From contig NZ_AYMR01000014.1 in assembly GCF_000633535.1 (NCBI RefSeq), positions 28,605 to 92,604 of the forward strand: 64,000 bases of DNA, written 5' to 3'. Below are positions 41,073 to 50,194 of this stretch, piece by piece (the stretch's first letter is position 1; each line of letters begins with the position of its first letter). Under the pieces are notes generated by a model. That model was not told the origin of the DNA and did not search any database. It was given only the letters and a program-made list of their open reading frames with translations. The DNA comes from Leifsonia aquatica H1aii (lineage in GTDB: Bacteria; Actinomycetota; Actinomycetes; Actinomycetales; Microbacteriaceae). The position numbers and the translations under genes were made by a program.

Positions 41073-42397
41073 CCACGCTCCGCCTCGCCTGGCTGTTCGC
41101 CCGCCGCGGCGCAGCCGACCGCTCGACGGTCGCCCTCCCCGTCGTCGCGTTCGCCATCGTCACCGCCCTGCTGCTCATCGTCGCGGGAGGGGCGCACGCC
41201 TTCTTCTCCTGGACGGACGAGATGGCCCCGCTCTACCAGGCACTCGCCGTGATCGCGCTGGCCCTGCTCGTGGTGCCGCTCGTCGCGCTCGGCGGCTCGG
41301 CCGCCCGTCTCTCCGCCCGCCGGAGGGACGACCGGCTCGCCGGCCTGCGGCTGCTCGGCGCGACTCCGGCGATGGTCACGGCGTTGACCGTGATCGAGTC
41401 GACCGCGCTCGCCGTGCTCGGCGCGCTCGCCGGTGTCGTCCTCTACCTCGTCTGCGTCCCGCTCGTCGGACTCCTCCCCTTCCGAGGCGAGGCCCTCGGG
41501 ATGGCGGTCCTGCTCGGCCCCGGATGGATCGCCCTCGCCGTCGTCGGTGTCGCGGCGCTCGCCGCGGTGAGCGCCGTCGTCGGGCTGCGCCGGGTCGTGC
41601 TCTCGCCGCTCGGCGTGCGGACCCGGCAGGACGCACCGCGGACGCACTGGCTGCGCGTCGTGATCGCGATCGCCGTCGTCGGCCTCGTCTACGCGGTCAT
41701 GAGCGCGCTGGGGAGTCTCGGCAGCGTCGCGGTCATCATCGCCGTGCTCGGCGCCGGCTTCGGCGGCGCGGTCGCCGTGCTCAACCTCGTGGGTCCGTGG
41801 GTGCTCCGCCTGCTCGCCTCCCGGCAGGCGCGACGCGCGGCCACCGCGCGTCGACTCCTCGCCGCACGGAGCATCCTGGAGTCCCCGAAGGCTGCGTGGC
41901 GGCAGGTGTCCGGTGTCGCGATGACGAGCTTCATGGCCGTCTTCGCCGGGGTCGGCGTCGCGCTCGTCGGGGCCGTGGGCGACGCCGACGCGCAGACCGC
42001 CCAGCTCGTTTCGGACATCCGCACCGGTGTGCTGATCACCGTCATCGCGTCGTTCCTGATGGTCGCGTGCTCAGCGGGCGTCAACCAGGCCGCCGCGATC
42101 CTCGACCGGCGCGACCTCTACGTCAGCCTGGACCGGTTGGGGATGCCGGTGAGCGAGATGAACGCCGCCCGCGGGCGTGCCGTGCTCTCGCCGCTGCGGA
42201 TCACCACGGTGGGGTCGGCGCTCGTCGCGGGCGTGGTGGTGTTCCCGCTCGCCGGGCTCAGCCTGATCGTCGCGCCCGCGAGCATCGCCGTGATCCTCGG
42301 CTGCCTCGTGGCCGGTCTGGGGCTGGCGTGGCTGGCCTTGCTCGCCACGCGGCCGGTGCTGACCCGTGTGCTCGCGGAGCCGTCGCCCAGCCTCTGA
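41069..42397 (+). CDS. ABC transporter permease with FtsX-like domains
   Basis: 442 residues with about eight to ten hydrophobic segments. Two FtsX-like blocks are present. The first contains LAGLRLLGATPAMVTALTVIESTALA and the second DLYVSLDRLGMPVSEMNAARGRAVLSPL, both typical coupling regions that dock on the ATPase. The ATG overlaps the ATPase stop (ATGA). This is a bacteriocin/lantibiotic- or antimicrobial-peptide-type exporter or efflux unit. No substrate is known. Pairing with an Eis-like acetyltransferase across a shared operator would fit a drug-resistance role, but this is inference. Confidence 0.82.
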   Translation: MTTLRLAWLFARRGAADRSTVALPVVAFAIVTALLLIVAGGAHAFFSWTDEMAPLYQALAVIALALLVVPLVALGGSAARLSARRRDDRLAGLRLLGATPAMVTALTVIESTALAVLGALAGVVLYLVCVPLVGLLPFRGEALGMAVLLGPGWIALAVVGVAALAAVSAVVGLRRVVLSPLGVRTRQDAPRTHWLRVVIAIAVVGLVYAVMSALGSLGSVAVIIAVLGAGFGGAVAVLNLVGPWVLRLLASRQARRAATARRLLAARSILESPKAAWRQVSGVAMTSFMAVFAGVGVALVGAVGDADAQTAQLVSDIRTGVLITVIASFLMVACSAGVNQAAAILDRRDLYVSLDRLGMPVSEMNAARGRAVLSPLRITTVGSALVAGVVVFPLAGLSLIVAPASIAVILGCLVAGLGLAWLALLATRPVLTRVLAEPSPSL

Positions 42398-42414
42398 CCC
42401 GGTAGTGTCGGAGC

Positions 42415-42723
42415 ATGGGTGAGACCGACTCCGCCGTCGTCGAGCGGCTGCACAGTATCCGGCAGAGCATCGACAACATCGATGCGGCGGTCATCCACAT
42501 GCTGGCGGAACGCTTCAAGTTCACCCAGCAGGTCGGGGCGCTGAAAGCCGAGCACGGCCTCCCCCCAGCCGACCCGGAGCGCGAGCGCGAGCAGATCCAG
42601 CGCCTGCGCGCCCTCGCGGAGGAGAGCCACCTCGACCCGGCGTTCGCGGAGAAGTTCCTGAACTTCATCATCGCCGAGGTCATCCACCACCACGAGCGCA
42701 TCGCCACCGAGAGCGGCAAGTAA
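42415..42723 (+). CDS. chorismate mutase, AroQ type
   Basis: 102 residues of all-helical AroQ fold. RLHSIRQSIDNIDAAVIHMLAERFKFTQQVGALK (helix 1, with the Arg/Lys contacts), a central KAEHGLPPADPEREREQI and the end FLNFIIAEVIHHHERI match bacterial chorismate mutases that make prephenate. A TAGTGT -10 box (42403-42408) ends 6 nt before the ATG; the message is leaderless. It is followed 4 nt later by an SDR gene, probably cotranscribed. Confidence 0.88.
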   Translation: MGETDSAVVERLHSIRQSIDNIDAAVIHMLAERFKFTQQVGALKAEHGLPPADPEREREQIQRLRALAEESHLDPAFAEKFLNFIIAEVIHHHERIATESGK

Positions 42724-42727
42724 GCGC

Positions 42728-43657
42728 ATGGTGTGGGATCCGTCGGCGCTGCCGGACGCCCTCGGCCGCACCGTGGTCATCACGGGCGGCAACGCCGGTG
42801 TGGGCTTCTTCACGGGCGAGCAGCTCGCCCGGGCGGGCGCGCGGGTCGTGCTGGCCTGCCGTGATCCCGAACGGGCCGAAGCGGCCGTGACCGCCATCCG
42901 GCGCCGCGTCCCGGGCGCGCGTGTCGAGGCGATGCCGCTGGACGTCACGGACCGCGCCTCCATCGACGCCGCGGCCGAGCACCTGCGGGAGCGGGAACGC
43001 GTGGACGCGCTGGTGTTGAACGCGGGGATCGTGCACCCGCCGCGCGAGCGCCGGACCGACGAGGTCGGCAACGAGTTGGTGCTTTCCACGAACGTGTTGG
43101 GGCACGTCCGCCTGGTCGCCGGTGTCCTGCCCGCCCTGGAGCGGACCGGCGGGGCGCGGATCGTCACCCTCGGGTCGCTGGCCACCCGACTGGGACGGCT
43201 CCGACTCGACGACCTCCAGCTCGAGCACTCCTACACGTCGTGGCGGGCCTACTCGCGATCGAAGATCGCGGCGCAGGCCTTCGGGTTCGAGCTCGACCGG
43301 CGGTTCCGCGCGGCCGGGAGCGGCGTGACGAGCCTGGTCGTGCACCCCGGCTATTCGACGTCCGGTCGGACGCCCGGCATCCGCGGGGTCAACCAGCCGA
43401 CACGGCTCAAACGGTTCGTGGACAACCTCCAGGCGGCCTGGACGCAGGGCAAGGACCACGGCGCCTGGGCACCTGTGCGGGCGGTGCTCGACCCGACGCT
43501 GAACGGAGAGGACTACCTCGGGCCGGTGGCGCGCACCAAGGGCATCCCGACGCACGCGCATCCCACCAGGGAGTCGCGCTCGCCACGTGTGGGGGCGCGC
43601 CTGCTGCCGCTGCTCGAGGAGGCGGCCGGAGTCGAACTCCCCCTCGGCCGAGCCTGA
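42728..43657 (+). CDS. short-chain dehydrogenase, retinol-dehydrogenase/WWOX-like
   Basis: 309 residues. ITGGNAGVGFFTGEQLARAG is the NAD(P) glycine motif (about 18-37), LNAGIV the NAG motif, and SRSKIAAQAF contains the catalytic Tyr-x3-Lys neighbourhood (YSRSK). Length and the FELDRRFRAAGSGVTSLVVHPGY segment match the retinol dehydrogenase-like SDR subgroup. The substrate is unknown. It begins 4 nt after the chorismate mutase stop, so probably reads from the same leaderless message. Confidence 0.87.
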   Translation: MVWDPSALPDALGRTVVITGGNAGVGFFTGEQLARAGARVVLACRDPERAEAAVTAIRRRVPGARVEAMPLDVTDRASIDAAAEHLRERERVDALVLNAGIVHPPRERRTDEVGNELVLSTNVLGHVRLVAGVLPALERTGGARIVTLGSLATRLGRLRLDDLQLEHSYTSWRAYSRSKIAAQAFGFELDRRFRAAGSGVTSLVVHPGYSTSGRTPGIRGVNQPTRLKRFVDNLQAAWTQGKDHGAWAPVRAVLDPTLNGEDYLGPVARTKGIPTHAHPTRESRSPRVGARLLPLLEEAAGVELPLGRA

Positions 43658-43676
43658 CGCCGAGGCCGGCGTCGGC

Positions 43677-43973
43677 TTACTCTGCGACGACCGTGATGGA
43701 CAGCAACCGCTGGCCCTCTGGCACGGCGGCTCGCAGGGCGTCGCGTGCGGCAGCGTAGTCGACGCCCTCGGCCTCGATCTCGGTGACCGCCGCGACCCGC
43801 AGGAGCGCCGTGGAGATCACTCGGCCGCCGCGCGGCATGGCGTTGTGCACGCGCAGCAGCTCGTGCCCGGCCGGCACCTGCTCCTCGACCAGCGCTCGCG
43901 CCGTCTCGGCGTCGTCCGCCTCGGCCGTCAGCTCGCTCGTCTCGCTGCTCTGCACCATCCCGCGGACCTTCAT
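43677..43973 (-). CDS. conserved small soluble protein of unknown function
   Basis: 98 residues, acidic and without cysteine or membrane segments. It begins MKVRGMVQSSETSELTAEA and ends RLLSITVVAE, with alternating beta/alpha character. I do not recognise a family with a known function. TAGCGT (43980-43985, minus strand) ends 6 nt before the ATG, the leaderless pattern of this window, which supports it being a real gene. Convergent with the SDR gene (19 bp apart) and divergent from ohr. Confidence 0.6.
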   Translation of the reverse strand: MKVRGMVQSSETSELTAEADDAETARALVEEQVPAGHELLRVHNAMPRGGRVISTALLRVAAVTEIEAEGVDYAAARDALRAAVPEGQRLLSITVVAE

Positions 43974-44055
43974 GTCTCCACGCTATCGCCTTATACACCC
44001 GCACTGTTCACGCGGTTCCCAGTCGCCGTTCAGACCGCTGGAGTGGGCTGAGACC

Positions 44056-44475
44056 ATGGAAATCGCATACACCGCCATCGCCCACGCCTCCGGAGGCGGC
44101 CGCGACGGCCACGTCCGCAGCGAGGACGACCTGATCGACATGGACACCCGCCCGCCGAAGGAGCTCGGCGGCTCCGGTGAGGGCACCAACCCGGAGCAGC
44201 TGTTCGCCGCAGGCTACGCCGCGTGCTTCCTGAGCGCTCTGCACGCCGTCGGCCGCGCCGAGAAGCAGAACACCACCGACGCCGCCGTCTCGGCCAGCGT
44301 CGGGATCGGCCCGAACGGTGAGGGCGGCTTCGCCCTGGAGGTCGAGCTCGACGTCTACGTCCCGAACGTGAGCCGCGACGTCGCCGAGGAGCTCGGTGAG
44401 AAGGCGCACCAGGTCTGCCCGTACTCCAACGCCACCCGAGGCAACATCCCCGTCAAGATCACCATCGTCGACTGA
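44056..44475 (+). CDS. ohr: organic hydroperoxide resistance protein (Ohr/OsmC family)
   Basis: 139 residues. This thiol peroxidase reduces organic hydroperoxides. Landmarks are GTNPEQLFAAGYAACFLSAL (catalytic Cys57 with the upstream Glu) and HQVCPYSNATRGNIPV (resolving Cys121). ATG at 44056; the ribosome binding site is weak (GGAG about 11 nt upstream). No ohrR-type MarR gene adjoins it. Divergent from the small protein at 43677. A perfect long hairpin follows the gene. Confidence 0.93.
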   Translation: MEIAYTAIAHASGGGRDGHVRSEDDLIDMDTRPPKELGGSGEGTNPEQLFAAGYAACFLSALHAVGRAEKQNTTDAAVSASVGIGPNGEGGFALEVELDVYVPNVSRDVAEELGEKAHQVCPYSNATRGNIPVKITIVD

Positions 44476-44487
44476 CGGACCCGCCGC

Positions 44488-44545
44488 CGAGAGGTGAGTC
44501 GTTGCGGGTCGCGGGAGACTGCGACCCGCAACGACTCACCTCTCG
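44488..44545. terminator. perfect 25-bp palindrome between convergent ohr and araC-like gene
   Basis: 44488-44512 is exactly the reverse complement of 44521-44545, with an 8-nt loop (GGGAGACT). The right arm contains the stop codon of the araC-like gene. It should terminate both convergent transcripts. Its arm contains GAGGTGAGTCGTTGCG, which is reminiscent of the GAGGTTCACGTCGTTGCG arm of the palindrome at 46403. Confidence 0.8.
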
Positions 44546-45504
44546 CGTTGCGTGGCACGCGCGGAGGCGCGGAGGGCGCCGGGGGTGGTGCCGTAGCGGG
44601 ACCGGAAGGCGCGGGTGAAGCCGCTGACGTCCCCGAAGCCGCAGCCGTGGGCGATCGCGGCAACGCTCCGATCGGGAGCGTGGGGGTCCAGCAGCTCACG
44701 CCGGGCCAGGTGCAGACGTCGGTCCCGTACGTACAGGGCGACCGTGCGCTCCTCCCGCTCGAACAGCTTGTGGAGCAGCCGGGTCGAGATGTGCGCCGCC
44801 GCCGCGATCTCCTCGGGGCCGAGAGTCGGATCGCGCAGATGGTCGGTGATGTAGCCCGTGATCCGGGCCATGGTCGTCCGATGGCGGGCGTCCGTCCGGT
44901 CGGTGCGTGACGAGGCCGCCAGGAGGGCGACGACGAGATCCGTCGCCAGGCCGAGCACCTGCCCCGCGTCGTCGGCGGGGATCTCCGCGGCGTGGCGGGT
45001 GGTGTCGCGGACGAAGCGGGCCACCACGCCGGCGAGGCCCGTCGTCCCGGAGAGCGTGCGGGCACTCACCGACGTCCGTTCAGCGGGGGTGAGGCGTACC
45101 TCGTCGGCAGGCACGGAGAGGACAGCGACCTCCCACGGGGTGTGGAACCGCCAGGTGAACGGGCGCGCATTCTCATAGACGACGAAGTCGCCCGGCGCCA
45201 GCAGTGCCGTGCGGCCGTCCTGTTCGAGCGATGCCGACCCGCCCGTGAGGACCGCGACCTGGAAGAAGAGCGAGTCGGCCTGTTTGATCTGCGGCTCGGT
45301 CCGTCGGTGGACGTGCGGGGTCGCGGCCAGCTCGGCCAGCAGCAGCGGCCCTCTGCGCGTCCCCCTCAGCTGCGCCGAGGGGTGCGGGTGGTCGTCCCAG
45401 CCATCCAGGAGGACCGGGGCGAATGTCTCACCGAGCACATGCCGCCAATAGGCCTCCCGATCGGCAGGATCCACCGAGGACGTCGAGATCGTCTCGTCGG
45501 GCAT
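44536..45504 (-). CDS. AraC-family regulator with FeaR-like N-terminal domain
   Basis: 322 residues. An AraC-binding-like cupin region occupies the first 190 or so residues (LLAPGDFVVYENARPFTW). It is followed by two helix-turn-helix motifs at about 220-315: LGPEEIAAAAHISTRLLHKLF, then VAAIAHGCGFGDVSGFTRAFR. The chosen start ATG 45504 has GGAGG 5 nt upstream; the ATG at 45516 lies before that site. Divergent from the alpha/beta hydrolase gene, which is its obvious candidate target. The inducer is unknown. Confidence 0.87.
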   Translation of the reverse strand: MPDETISTSSVDPADREAYWRHVLGETFAPVLLDGWDDHPHPSAQLRGTRRGPLLLAELAATPHVHRRTEPQIKQADSLFFQVAVLTGGSASLEQDGRTALLAPGDFVVYENARPFTWRFHTPWEVAVLSVPADEVRLTPAERTSVSARTLSGTTGLAGVVARFVRDTTRHAAEIPADDAGQVLGLATDLVVALLAASSRTDRTDARHRTTMARITGYITDHLRDPTLGPEEIAAAAHISTRLLHKLFEREERTVALYVRDRRLHLARRELLDPHAPDRSVAAIAHGCGFGDVSGFTRAFRSRYGTTPGALRASARATQRER

Positions 45505-45691
45505 CGCCGCCTCCATCGGTCACGGTCAGTACAGCACTGGGCCCATCCTCCGGTCAATGCCTCGGTGTGCACGGAGATCCGCACACCGTTCGTCCTGATC
45601 CGCGCGCCGGCGCCTTGGGCGAGCGGATCGTGGGCGCCGTCGGCGACGCTCCGCACAGCCCGTGCGGCCACCGGCAGAGGAAGGAGCGATC

Positions 45692-46381
45692 ATGAGCAGA
45701 CCCACCATCGTCCTCGTCCACGGAGGATTCGTCGACGGCTCCGGCTGGCGCGGAGTGTACGACCGGCTGCGCGCCGAAGGGTACGAGGTGCGGGTGGTGC
45801 AGAACGCCACCATCTCCCTCGCGGCCGATGCGGCGACGACCCGTGCGGTGCTGGACACCGTCGAGCGCGGAGCCGTTCTCGTCGGACACTCGTACGGAGG
45901 GGCCGTCATCACGGAGGCGGGCACGCACGACGCGGTCGGCGCGCTCGTCTATGTCACGGCCTTCGCACCCGACACGGGCGAGTCGGTGAACTCGCTCCTC
46001 GCGACGTTCCCGGCGGACGGGCCCCAGCCGCCCATCCTGCCGCCGGTCGACGGCTTCCTCTTCCTCGATCGGTCGAGGTTCCATGAGGCGTTCGCCGCGG
46101 ACGTCTCCGACGCCGAAGCCGCTTTCATGGGGGACGCGCAGGTCCCGTGGGGCGTCGATGCGCTGGGCGGGGTGGTCACCGATGCCGCCTGGCGGGTCAA
46201 GCCGAGCTGGTATCTGCACGTCACTGAGGACAGGATGATTCCGCCGGTCGCACAGTCGAGCATGGCGGAGCGGATGGGCTCGACGGTGAGCGAGACCCCG
46301 GGAAGCCACGCGATCTACGTGTCCCGACCGGATGTCGTCGCCGACCTGATCGTGCGCGCCGCGACGGAGATCGCTGGCTGA
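45692..46381 (+). CDS. alpha/beta hydrolase
   Basis: 229 residues. The strand HGGFVDGSGW near the start is an oxyanion-hole HGG motif. The nucleophile elbow is VLVGHSYGGAVI (Ser67), and the catalytic Asp and His lie in TEDRMIPP and GSHAIY. This matches the small hydrolases often annotated as esterases or salicylate esterase-like. ATG at 45692 with AGAGGAAGGAG upstream. Divergent from the AraC-type regulator. Confidence 0.87.
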   Translation: MSRPTIVLVHGGFVDGSGWRGVYDRLRAEGYEVRVVQNATISLAADAATTRAVLDTVERGAVLVGHSYGGAVITEAGTHDAVGALVYVTAFAPDTGESVNSLLATFPADGPQPPILPPVDGFLFLDRSRFHEAFAADVSDAEAAFMGDAQVPWGVDALGGVVTDAAWRVKPSWYLHVTEDRMIPPVAQSSMAERMGSTVSETPGSHAIYVSRPDVVADLIVRAATEIAG

Positions 46382-46402
46382 GCGGTACCCGTCACCCTCG
46401 CG

Positions 46403-46459
46403 CGAGGTTCACGTCGTTGCGCTCATTCCGCACGTGTAGCGACCACGACGTGAACCTCG
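46403..46459. repeat. palindromic element, second copy of the GAGGTTCACGT family
   Basis: CGAGGTTCACGTCGT (46403-46417) pairs with ACGACGTGAACCTCG (46445-46459). The left 25 nt and right arm match the palindrome at 26875-26933 with few differences; the loops differ. It lies between the convergent hydrolase and glycosyltransferase genes, so it may also be their shared terminator. Confidence 0.75.
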
Positions 46460-46488
46460 GTGGAGGTGGGATGACGAGGTCGGCGCGC

Positions 46489-47982
46489 TCAGACGGCGAC
46501 GCGGCCGACCTTCTCGGTCTTGTCCCAGCGCGCCTCGGCGCCGGCGAGCTCCTTGAAGTAGGAGTCGAGCGTGATTGCGCACAGCAGCGAGCCGTACCCC
46601 GCCAGGTACACGAGGATCGGCGCGAGCCAGCGCAGCGCCCGGCGCTTCTCGACCACGCGGGCGAGCCAGGCGACGAGCATCGAGACCGGCATCCAGATGT
46701 AGATCAGCAGCGTGAGCACGAGCAGGCCCGCATCGCTCAGAGTGACGCCGAACACGGCCGGGAGCCGCACCAGCATGAGCGTGGGGAACAGTGCCGTCAC
46801 CATCACCAGCATGTTGATGATGCCGGGGAAGAGGAGCACATGGCCGAGTGCGTGGCGGGAGGTCCTCGTATCGGTCAGCGAGCCCAGAAGCAGCACGAAC
46901 AGGTAGGCGAGCGACGCACTGATCCACAGGGCGCGGAAGACCCCCGTCGCGAACGGCGACTGGAGGAACAACAGGCCCGTCAGCCCGACCGCGGACACGA
47001 CCATGATGAGCGGGAGCAGCAGGAGGCTGAACCACATGAGGCCGAACATGAACCCACCGAGGTGGTGCACTTTCGACGGGCGGAACCAGACTTTCGCGTA
47101 GCGGGCCGTCACGGTCACGTTGCCGCGGGCCCAGCGCAGTCGCTGCTTCCAGAGTGCGTCGACCCGGCTCGGCTCCTCGGCCAGTACGTGCGCGTGTGGC
47201 TCGAAGACGACCGTGCGGCCCTGGATCTGCGTCTCGAACGTCGTGATGGTGTCCTCGGCGAGCGAGGAGGTGTCGATGCGGCCGCCGATCGCGACGATGT
47301 TCTCGCGCGTGTGCAGTTGGGCACCGCCCGCGAGGCACGCCTGGGCTCCCATGACGTTCTGCGCTCGACGGGAGGCGGGCTGCGAGAGCACGTACTCGAC
47401 GCCGATGAACTTGGTGAGGTAGTTGCGCCCGACGCTGCTGCCCTCGCGGATGTACGCCGAGACGGCCCCGACCGCAGGATCCGCCAAGTGCCGGGTCATG
47501 CGGCGCAGCGAGTCGGGAAGGTAGATGACGTCGGCGTCCATGACGAGGAGCGCCTCCATCCAGTCCTCCTCGAGGATGCGGCTGATGCCGTGGTTGAGGG
47601 TGTGCGCCTTGCCCTGGCCGCCCTGTTCGCGGCGGAACAGGAACACGTTGCCCGGGTACTGTGCCTCGCGGCTGCGCACCACCTCGGGGGTGTCGTCGGT
47701 GGAGGCGTCGTCGACCACGTAGATCCGCAGCGCCTCCTTCGGGTAGTCGAGCTTCATCAACCGGTCGATGGAGGCGCCGATGACCGCGCCTTCGTTCCAG
47801 GCGGGCACGACGATGGCCACTCGCGGCAAGTACGGCGCCGCCTTCTTGTAGTGGTTGATCCAGGCGTGGAAGGGGATGACGAGGAAGGTGACTGCGGCGG
47901 CGACGACCGGGATGAATCCGGTGAGCGCGAGGATCAGGCACACCACCACGCCGATCCACTGCAGCACGCTCACGGCATCCAC
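46489..47982 (-). CDS. family 2 (processive-type) membrane glycosyltransferase
   Basis: 497 residues. Two N-terminal membrane helices lead to a GT-A domain with VVPAWNEG, VVDDASTDDT (D,D), LVMDADV (DxD) and LAEDT. WKQRLRWARG is the QxxRW motif. About five C-terminal membrane helices follow. The full D, D, D, QxxRW set is that of processive synthases such as hyaluronan, chitin or cellulose synthase and PgaC. The start is GTG at 47982 with GAGGGGAG upstream; a TTG at 48009 would add 9 residues. Probably makes an envelope polysaccharide; sugar unknown. It is a single gene in this neighbourhood. Confidence 0.88.
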   Translation of the reverse strand: MDAVSVLQWIGVVVCLILALTGFIPVVAAAVTFLVIPFHAWINHYKKAAPYLPRVAIVVPAWNEGAVIGASIDRLMKLDYPKEALRIYVVDDASTDDTPEVVRSREAQYPGNVFLFRREQGGQGKAHTLNHGISRILEEDWMEALLVMDADVIYLPDSLRRMTRHLADPAVGAVSAYIREGSSVGRNYLTKFIGVEYVLSQPASRRAQNVMGAQACLAGGAQLHTRENIVAIGGRIDTSSLAEDTITTFETQIQGRTVVFEPHAHVLAEEPSRVDALWKQRLRWARGNVTVTARYAKVWFRPSKVHHLGGFMFGLMWFSLLLLPLIMVVSAVGLTGLLFLQSPFATGVFRALWISASLAYLFVLLLGSLTDTRTSRHALGHVLLFPGIINMLVMVTALFPTLMLVRLPAVFGVTLSDAGLLVLTLLIYIWMPVSMLVAWLARVVEKRRALRWLAPILVYLAGYGSLLCAITLDSYFKELAGAEARWDKTEKVGRVAV

Positions 47983-48083
47983 CCGGAAACTCCCCTCGTC
48001 TACCCGCAACCTTAGCGCGGGAGCGCCCTCGGGCAGACGGAAGCGGCCCCATCGGTGGACGGGGCCCGCTTCCGTGGGCGGTG

Positions 48084-48779
48084 CTAGGAGCGGGGTGCTC
48101 CGAGGGAGCCGCCGGCGGCCAGCTTCATCAGGTCGGAGTCCAGGTCGATCCCGAGTTCGTTGCCGCCCGCCGAGCCGAACTCGTGCTGGTAGTGGTCCCA
48201 GGAGGCGTCGGTGATCTTGGCCTCCACCTCGCTCTCCATGAGCACCACGAGCTCGCGCGCCGCCCGGTCGATCCGCTTGCCGAGGGACTTGTCCTGCCAG
48301 TCCTCGGTCGAGGCGAACACGGACGTCGGCGTGGTCATCGTGCGCAGGAAGGCGAACATCGACCGCATCTGCTCGTCGACCACCAGTGCGTGCCGCGCGG
48401 TGCCGGCGGTCGCGCCGAGCACGACGGGCTTCGCGATCAGGAGGTCGTTGTCGAGCACCTGGAAGACCGAGCTGAACAGCCCGCTCGGTCCCGCCTTGTA
48501 GACCGGCGCGGTCGCGATGATCCCGTCGGCTGACTTCAGCGCCTCGACCGCTTTCGTGAACTTCGGGCCGAGGTGCCCGGAGGCGAGCGCCGCCGGCAGC
48601 TCCGGGAGCAGCTCGCGCAGGTCGAGGTGCTGCGTCTCGACCGTGCGGCCGTCACGCTGCGCGGCGGCCTCCGCCCGCAGGGCCAGCCGGTCGGCCAGCA
48701 TCTTGGTGGACGACGGGTCGCTCACGCCGGCGTTCACCACCACCACCCGGAACGGGCGCTGCTCGGTGTTCGTCATCAT
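48084..48779 (-). CDS. NAD(P)H-dependent FMN reductase, CE1759-type
   Basis: 231 residues of flavodoxin-like fold. The phosphate-binding loop reads NAGVSDPSSTKMLAD at residues 16-30, and the flavin-edge motif is TAPVYKAGPSGLFSSVFQ. It supplies reduced FMN, very likely to the LLM monooxygenase encoded 33 nt upstream. ATG at 48779 abuts AAGGAG, so the second ATG (48776) may be used. It shares an operon with that gene. Confidence 0.83.
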   Translation of the reverse strand: MMTNTEQRPFRVVVVNAGVSDPSSTKMLADRLALRAEAAAQRDGRTVETQHLDLRELLPELPAALASGHLGPKFTKAVEALKSADGIIATAPVYKAGPSGLFSSVFQVLDNDLLIAKPVVLGATAGTARHALVVDEQMRSMFAFLRTMTTPTSVFASTEDWQDKSLGKRIDRAARELVVLMESEVEAKITDASWDHYQHEFGSAGGNELGIDLDSDLMKLAAGGSLGAPRS

Positions 48780-48811
48780 CTCCTTCTCTCGGTTCCGGTC
48801 CGTCTCGCCGC

Positions 48812-49999
48812 TCAGAGCGACGGGAAGGTCGCCTGGAACTGCTCCTCGGTGTCCTGATAGGGGGAGGCGCCGGTCACGTTGTCGCCGCGGTTGGCGTTCG
48901 GGCGCGGCTGGCGGGGCTCGACGTCGCCGTACTTGGCGGCGACGAGGGAGGCGTGCGTCGGTGCCTCGGGTGCCTCCGGGTCCTTGCGGGCCTCAGTCTC
49001 CTTGCGGAGCACGGGGATGACCTCCTCGCCCAGCAGGTCGAGCTGCTTGAGCACGGTGCTCAGCGGCAGGCCCGCGTGGTCCATCAGGAACAGCTGACGC
49101 TGGTAGTCGCCCGCCCACTCGCGGAAGGTCAGCGTCGTGTCGATGACCTCCTGCGGGCTGCCGACGGTCAGCGGCGTCGCCTCGGTGAACTCCTCCATCG
49201 TCGGGCCGTTGCCGTAGACGGGGGCCTCGTTGAAGTACGGCCGGAACTGGTCCTTGGCGTCCTGCGAGTTCTTCGCGATGAAGGCCTGGCCGCCGAGTCC
49301 GACGATCGCCTCCTTCGCGGTGCCGTGGCCGTAGTGCTCGAACCGCTCGCGGTAGAAGGCGATCAGGCGCTGGTAGTGCTCCTTGGGCCAGAAGATGTTG
49401 TTGGCGAAGAAGCCGTCTCCGTAGTAGGCGGCCTGCTCGGCGATCTCCGGGGTGCGGATGCTGCCGTGCCAGACGAACGGCGGCACGTCGTCGAGCGGGC
49501 GCGGGGTCGAGGTGAAGCCCTGCAGCGGGGTGCGGAAGCGTCCCTCCCAGTCCACGACGTCCTCGCGCCACAGGCGGTGCAGGAGGTTGTAGTTCTCGAG
49601 CGCGAGCGGCAGGCTCTGCCGGATGTCCTTGCCGAACCACGGGTAGACCGGTCCGGTGTTTCCGCGGCCGAGCATCAGGTCCATGCGGCCCTTGGAGAGG
49701 TGCTGCAGCATCGCGTACTCCTCGGCGATGCGCACCGGGTCGTTGGTGGTGATGAGGGTCGTCGAGGTGGTGACCGTCAGGGTCTTCGTCAGGGCCGCGA
49801 TGTGCGAGAGCAGCGTCGTGGGCGACGAGGAGAAGAACGGCGGATTGTGGTGCTCGCCGATCGCGAAGACGTCCAGCCCGACCTCCTCCGCGTGGGTCGC
49901 GATCTTCACGATCGCGTCGATCCGCTCGGCCTCGCTCGGGGTGTGGCCCGAGACCGGGTCGCGGGTGATGTCGCTGACGGAGAAGAGTCCGTACTGCAT
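48812..49999 (-). CDS. LLM-class flavin-dependent oxidoreductase, CE1758-type
   Basis: 395 residues. This bacterial luciferase-like TIM barrel begins MQYGLFSVSDITRDPVSGHTPSEAERI and carries FAIGEHHNPPFFSSSP (the EHH motif of the family) and LMLGRGNTG. It uses reduced FMN and oxygen; the substrate is unknown. ATG at 49999 with AAGGAG upstream. First gene of the pair with the FMN reductase. The family typically occurs with that partner, sometimes under MarR control. A short inverted repeat lies in its promoter. Confidence 0.86.
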   Translation of the reverse strand: MQYGLFSVSDITRDPVSGHTPSEAERIDAIVKIATHAEEVGLDVFAIGEHHNPPFFSSSPTTLLSHIAALTKTLTVTTSTTLITTNDPVRIAEEYAMLQHLSKGRMDLMLGRGNTGPVYPWFGKDIRQSLPLALENYNLLHRLWREDVVDWEGRFRTPLQGFTSTPRPLDDVPPFVWHGSIRTPEIAEQAAYYGDGFFANNIFWPKEHYQRLIAFYRERFEHYGHGTAKEAIVGLGGQAFIAKNSQDAKDQFRPYFNEAPVYGNGPTMEEFTEATPLTVGSPQEVIDTTLTFREWAGDYQRQLFLMDHAGLPLSTVLKQLDLLGEEVIPVLRKETEARKDPEAPEAPTHASLVAAKYGDVEPRQPRPNANRGDNVTGASPYQDTEEQFQATFPSL

Positions 50000-50033
50000 G
50001 GCTGGCTCCTTGTGGGTTTCGTCTCGCCGTTTC

Positions 50034-50047
50034 TATGCAAACGCATA
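50034..50047 (-). promoter_or_regulatory. possible operator upstream of the LLM/FMN-reductase operon
   Basis: TATGC-AAAC-GCATA is a perfect 5-bp inverted repeat, 35-48 nt upstream of the LLM start, within an unusually AT-rich patch. Its size fits a MarR/HTH-type operator or part of a promoter. No regulator gene adjoins it. A second stem, GTCTGGCC/GGCCAGAC, lies at 50083-50114. Confidence 0.35.
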
Positions 50048-50194
50048 TAACGCAGGCACTGCCGGAGTATTCCCGGGCTCCAGTCTGGCCTCCGGGAGGG
50101 AGATACGGCCAGACATCGCACAGGTCCGGACAGACTGCGACGCCGGGTCCGATTCCCGCCAGCCGGCGTCGGGGGCAGCCGCTAGCCTCGCAGA